Shown here piece by piece: positions 5,495-5,581 of a DNA stretch of 5,581 nt. A program made the translations under genes and the position numbers. The stretch's first letter is position 1. Each line of letters starts with the position of its first letter. Source of the stretch: Gammaproteobacteria bacterium (lineage in GTDB: Bacteria > Pseudomonadota > Gammaproteobacteria > Chromatiales > Chromatiaceae); the NCBI GenBank assembly GCA_013041975.1, contig JABDQZ010000251.1, positions 1-5,581 of the forward strand, given 5' to 3'. A model generated the notes under the pieces. It saw only the letters and a list, made by a program, of their open reading frames with translations. It did no database searches and was not told the DNA's origin.

Positions 5495-5581
5495 ATGGAT
5501 CGCTTTATTCCAAAAGTTTTTATCGCCATCACCCTCACGCTACTTTCAGTTGTCTCGCTTCAGGTTTCTGCTGAACAGGAG
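5495..5581 (+). CDS. gspD: Probable type II secretion system secretin GspD (N-terminal signal peptide only, cut by window end)
   Basis: Twenty-nine codons are visible from ATG 5495 to the window end without a stop. They encode a Sec signal peptide: charged start Met-Asp-Arg-Phe-Ile-Pro-Lys, a hydrophobic core from Val8 to about Val23, and a likely signal peptidase I site Val-Ser-Ala/Glu after residue 26. GspD is the multimeric outer-membrane channel of the system and carries such a signal. The name rests mainly on position: gspD follows gspC in nearly all T2SS loci, and here it starts 23 bases after the gspC stop. A GGTAAG at 5482-5487 is a fair ribosome site. None of the mature secretin domains (N0-N3, secretin core) can be seen, so another exported protein is not strictly excluded. 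Confidence 0.8.
   Translation, partial: MDRFIPKVFIAITLTLLSVVSLQVSAEQE

Noticed and set aside
1..5581. CRISPR arrays, tRNA or rRNA genes, insertion sequences, attachment sites
   Set aside because: No regularly spaced repeats, no RNA gene signatures and no transposase frames or terminal repeats were seen; the window is almost fully coding.

Overview
This window is most of a type II secretion system (T2SS, general secretory pathway) locus from a Gram-negative bacterium. It is very probably a gammaproteobacterium, judged from the protein style, the moderate GC content and the gene set; I cannot name the genus. Seven genes on the minus strand run gspG-H-I-J-K-L-M (4787 down to 199). They encode the major pseudopilin (G), the four minor pseudopilins (H, I, J, K) and two inner-membrane platform proteins (L, M). 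On the plus strand, diverging from gspG, lie gspC (4923-5471) and the first 29 codons of a signal-peptide gene that is almost certainly gspD, the outer-membrane secretin (from 5495, cut by the window end).

The minus-strand operon is very compact. G and H are separated by 12 bases, and every later junction overlaps: H/I by 14, I/J by 38, J/K by 4 (ATGA), K/L by 1 (TGATG) and L/M by 4 (ATGA). Such packing suggests one transcript with translational coupling. For gspI, gspK and gspL I chose starts inside the longest possible frame, because Shine-Dalgarno placement, junction geometry and family N-termini favour them.

The 135-base gap 4788-4922 is the only sizeable non-coding stretch. It must hold the divergent promoters, and it contains plausible -10 elements on both strands and two short inverted repeats. 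At the left edge (1-197) is the 3' end of a plus-strand gene with a TPR-like repeat. It converges on gspM with a single base between the two stop codons.

Together the products form the pseudopilus (G with tip H-I-J-K), the inner-membrane assembly platform (L, M, C) and the link from C to the secretin D. The ATPase gspE, platform protein gspF and prepilin peptidase gspO are not in the window and must lie elsewhere, possibly beyond gspD. The points that stand out are the split, divergent gene order, a short GspC with no C-terminal PDZ or coiled-coil domain, an A9 tract near the end of gspC where slippage in either direction would end translation within a few codons, and the unusually long I/J overlap. 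No wholly novel system is visible: this is a recognisable T2SS with an uncommon arrangement.
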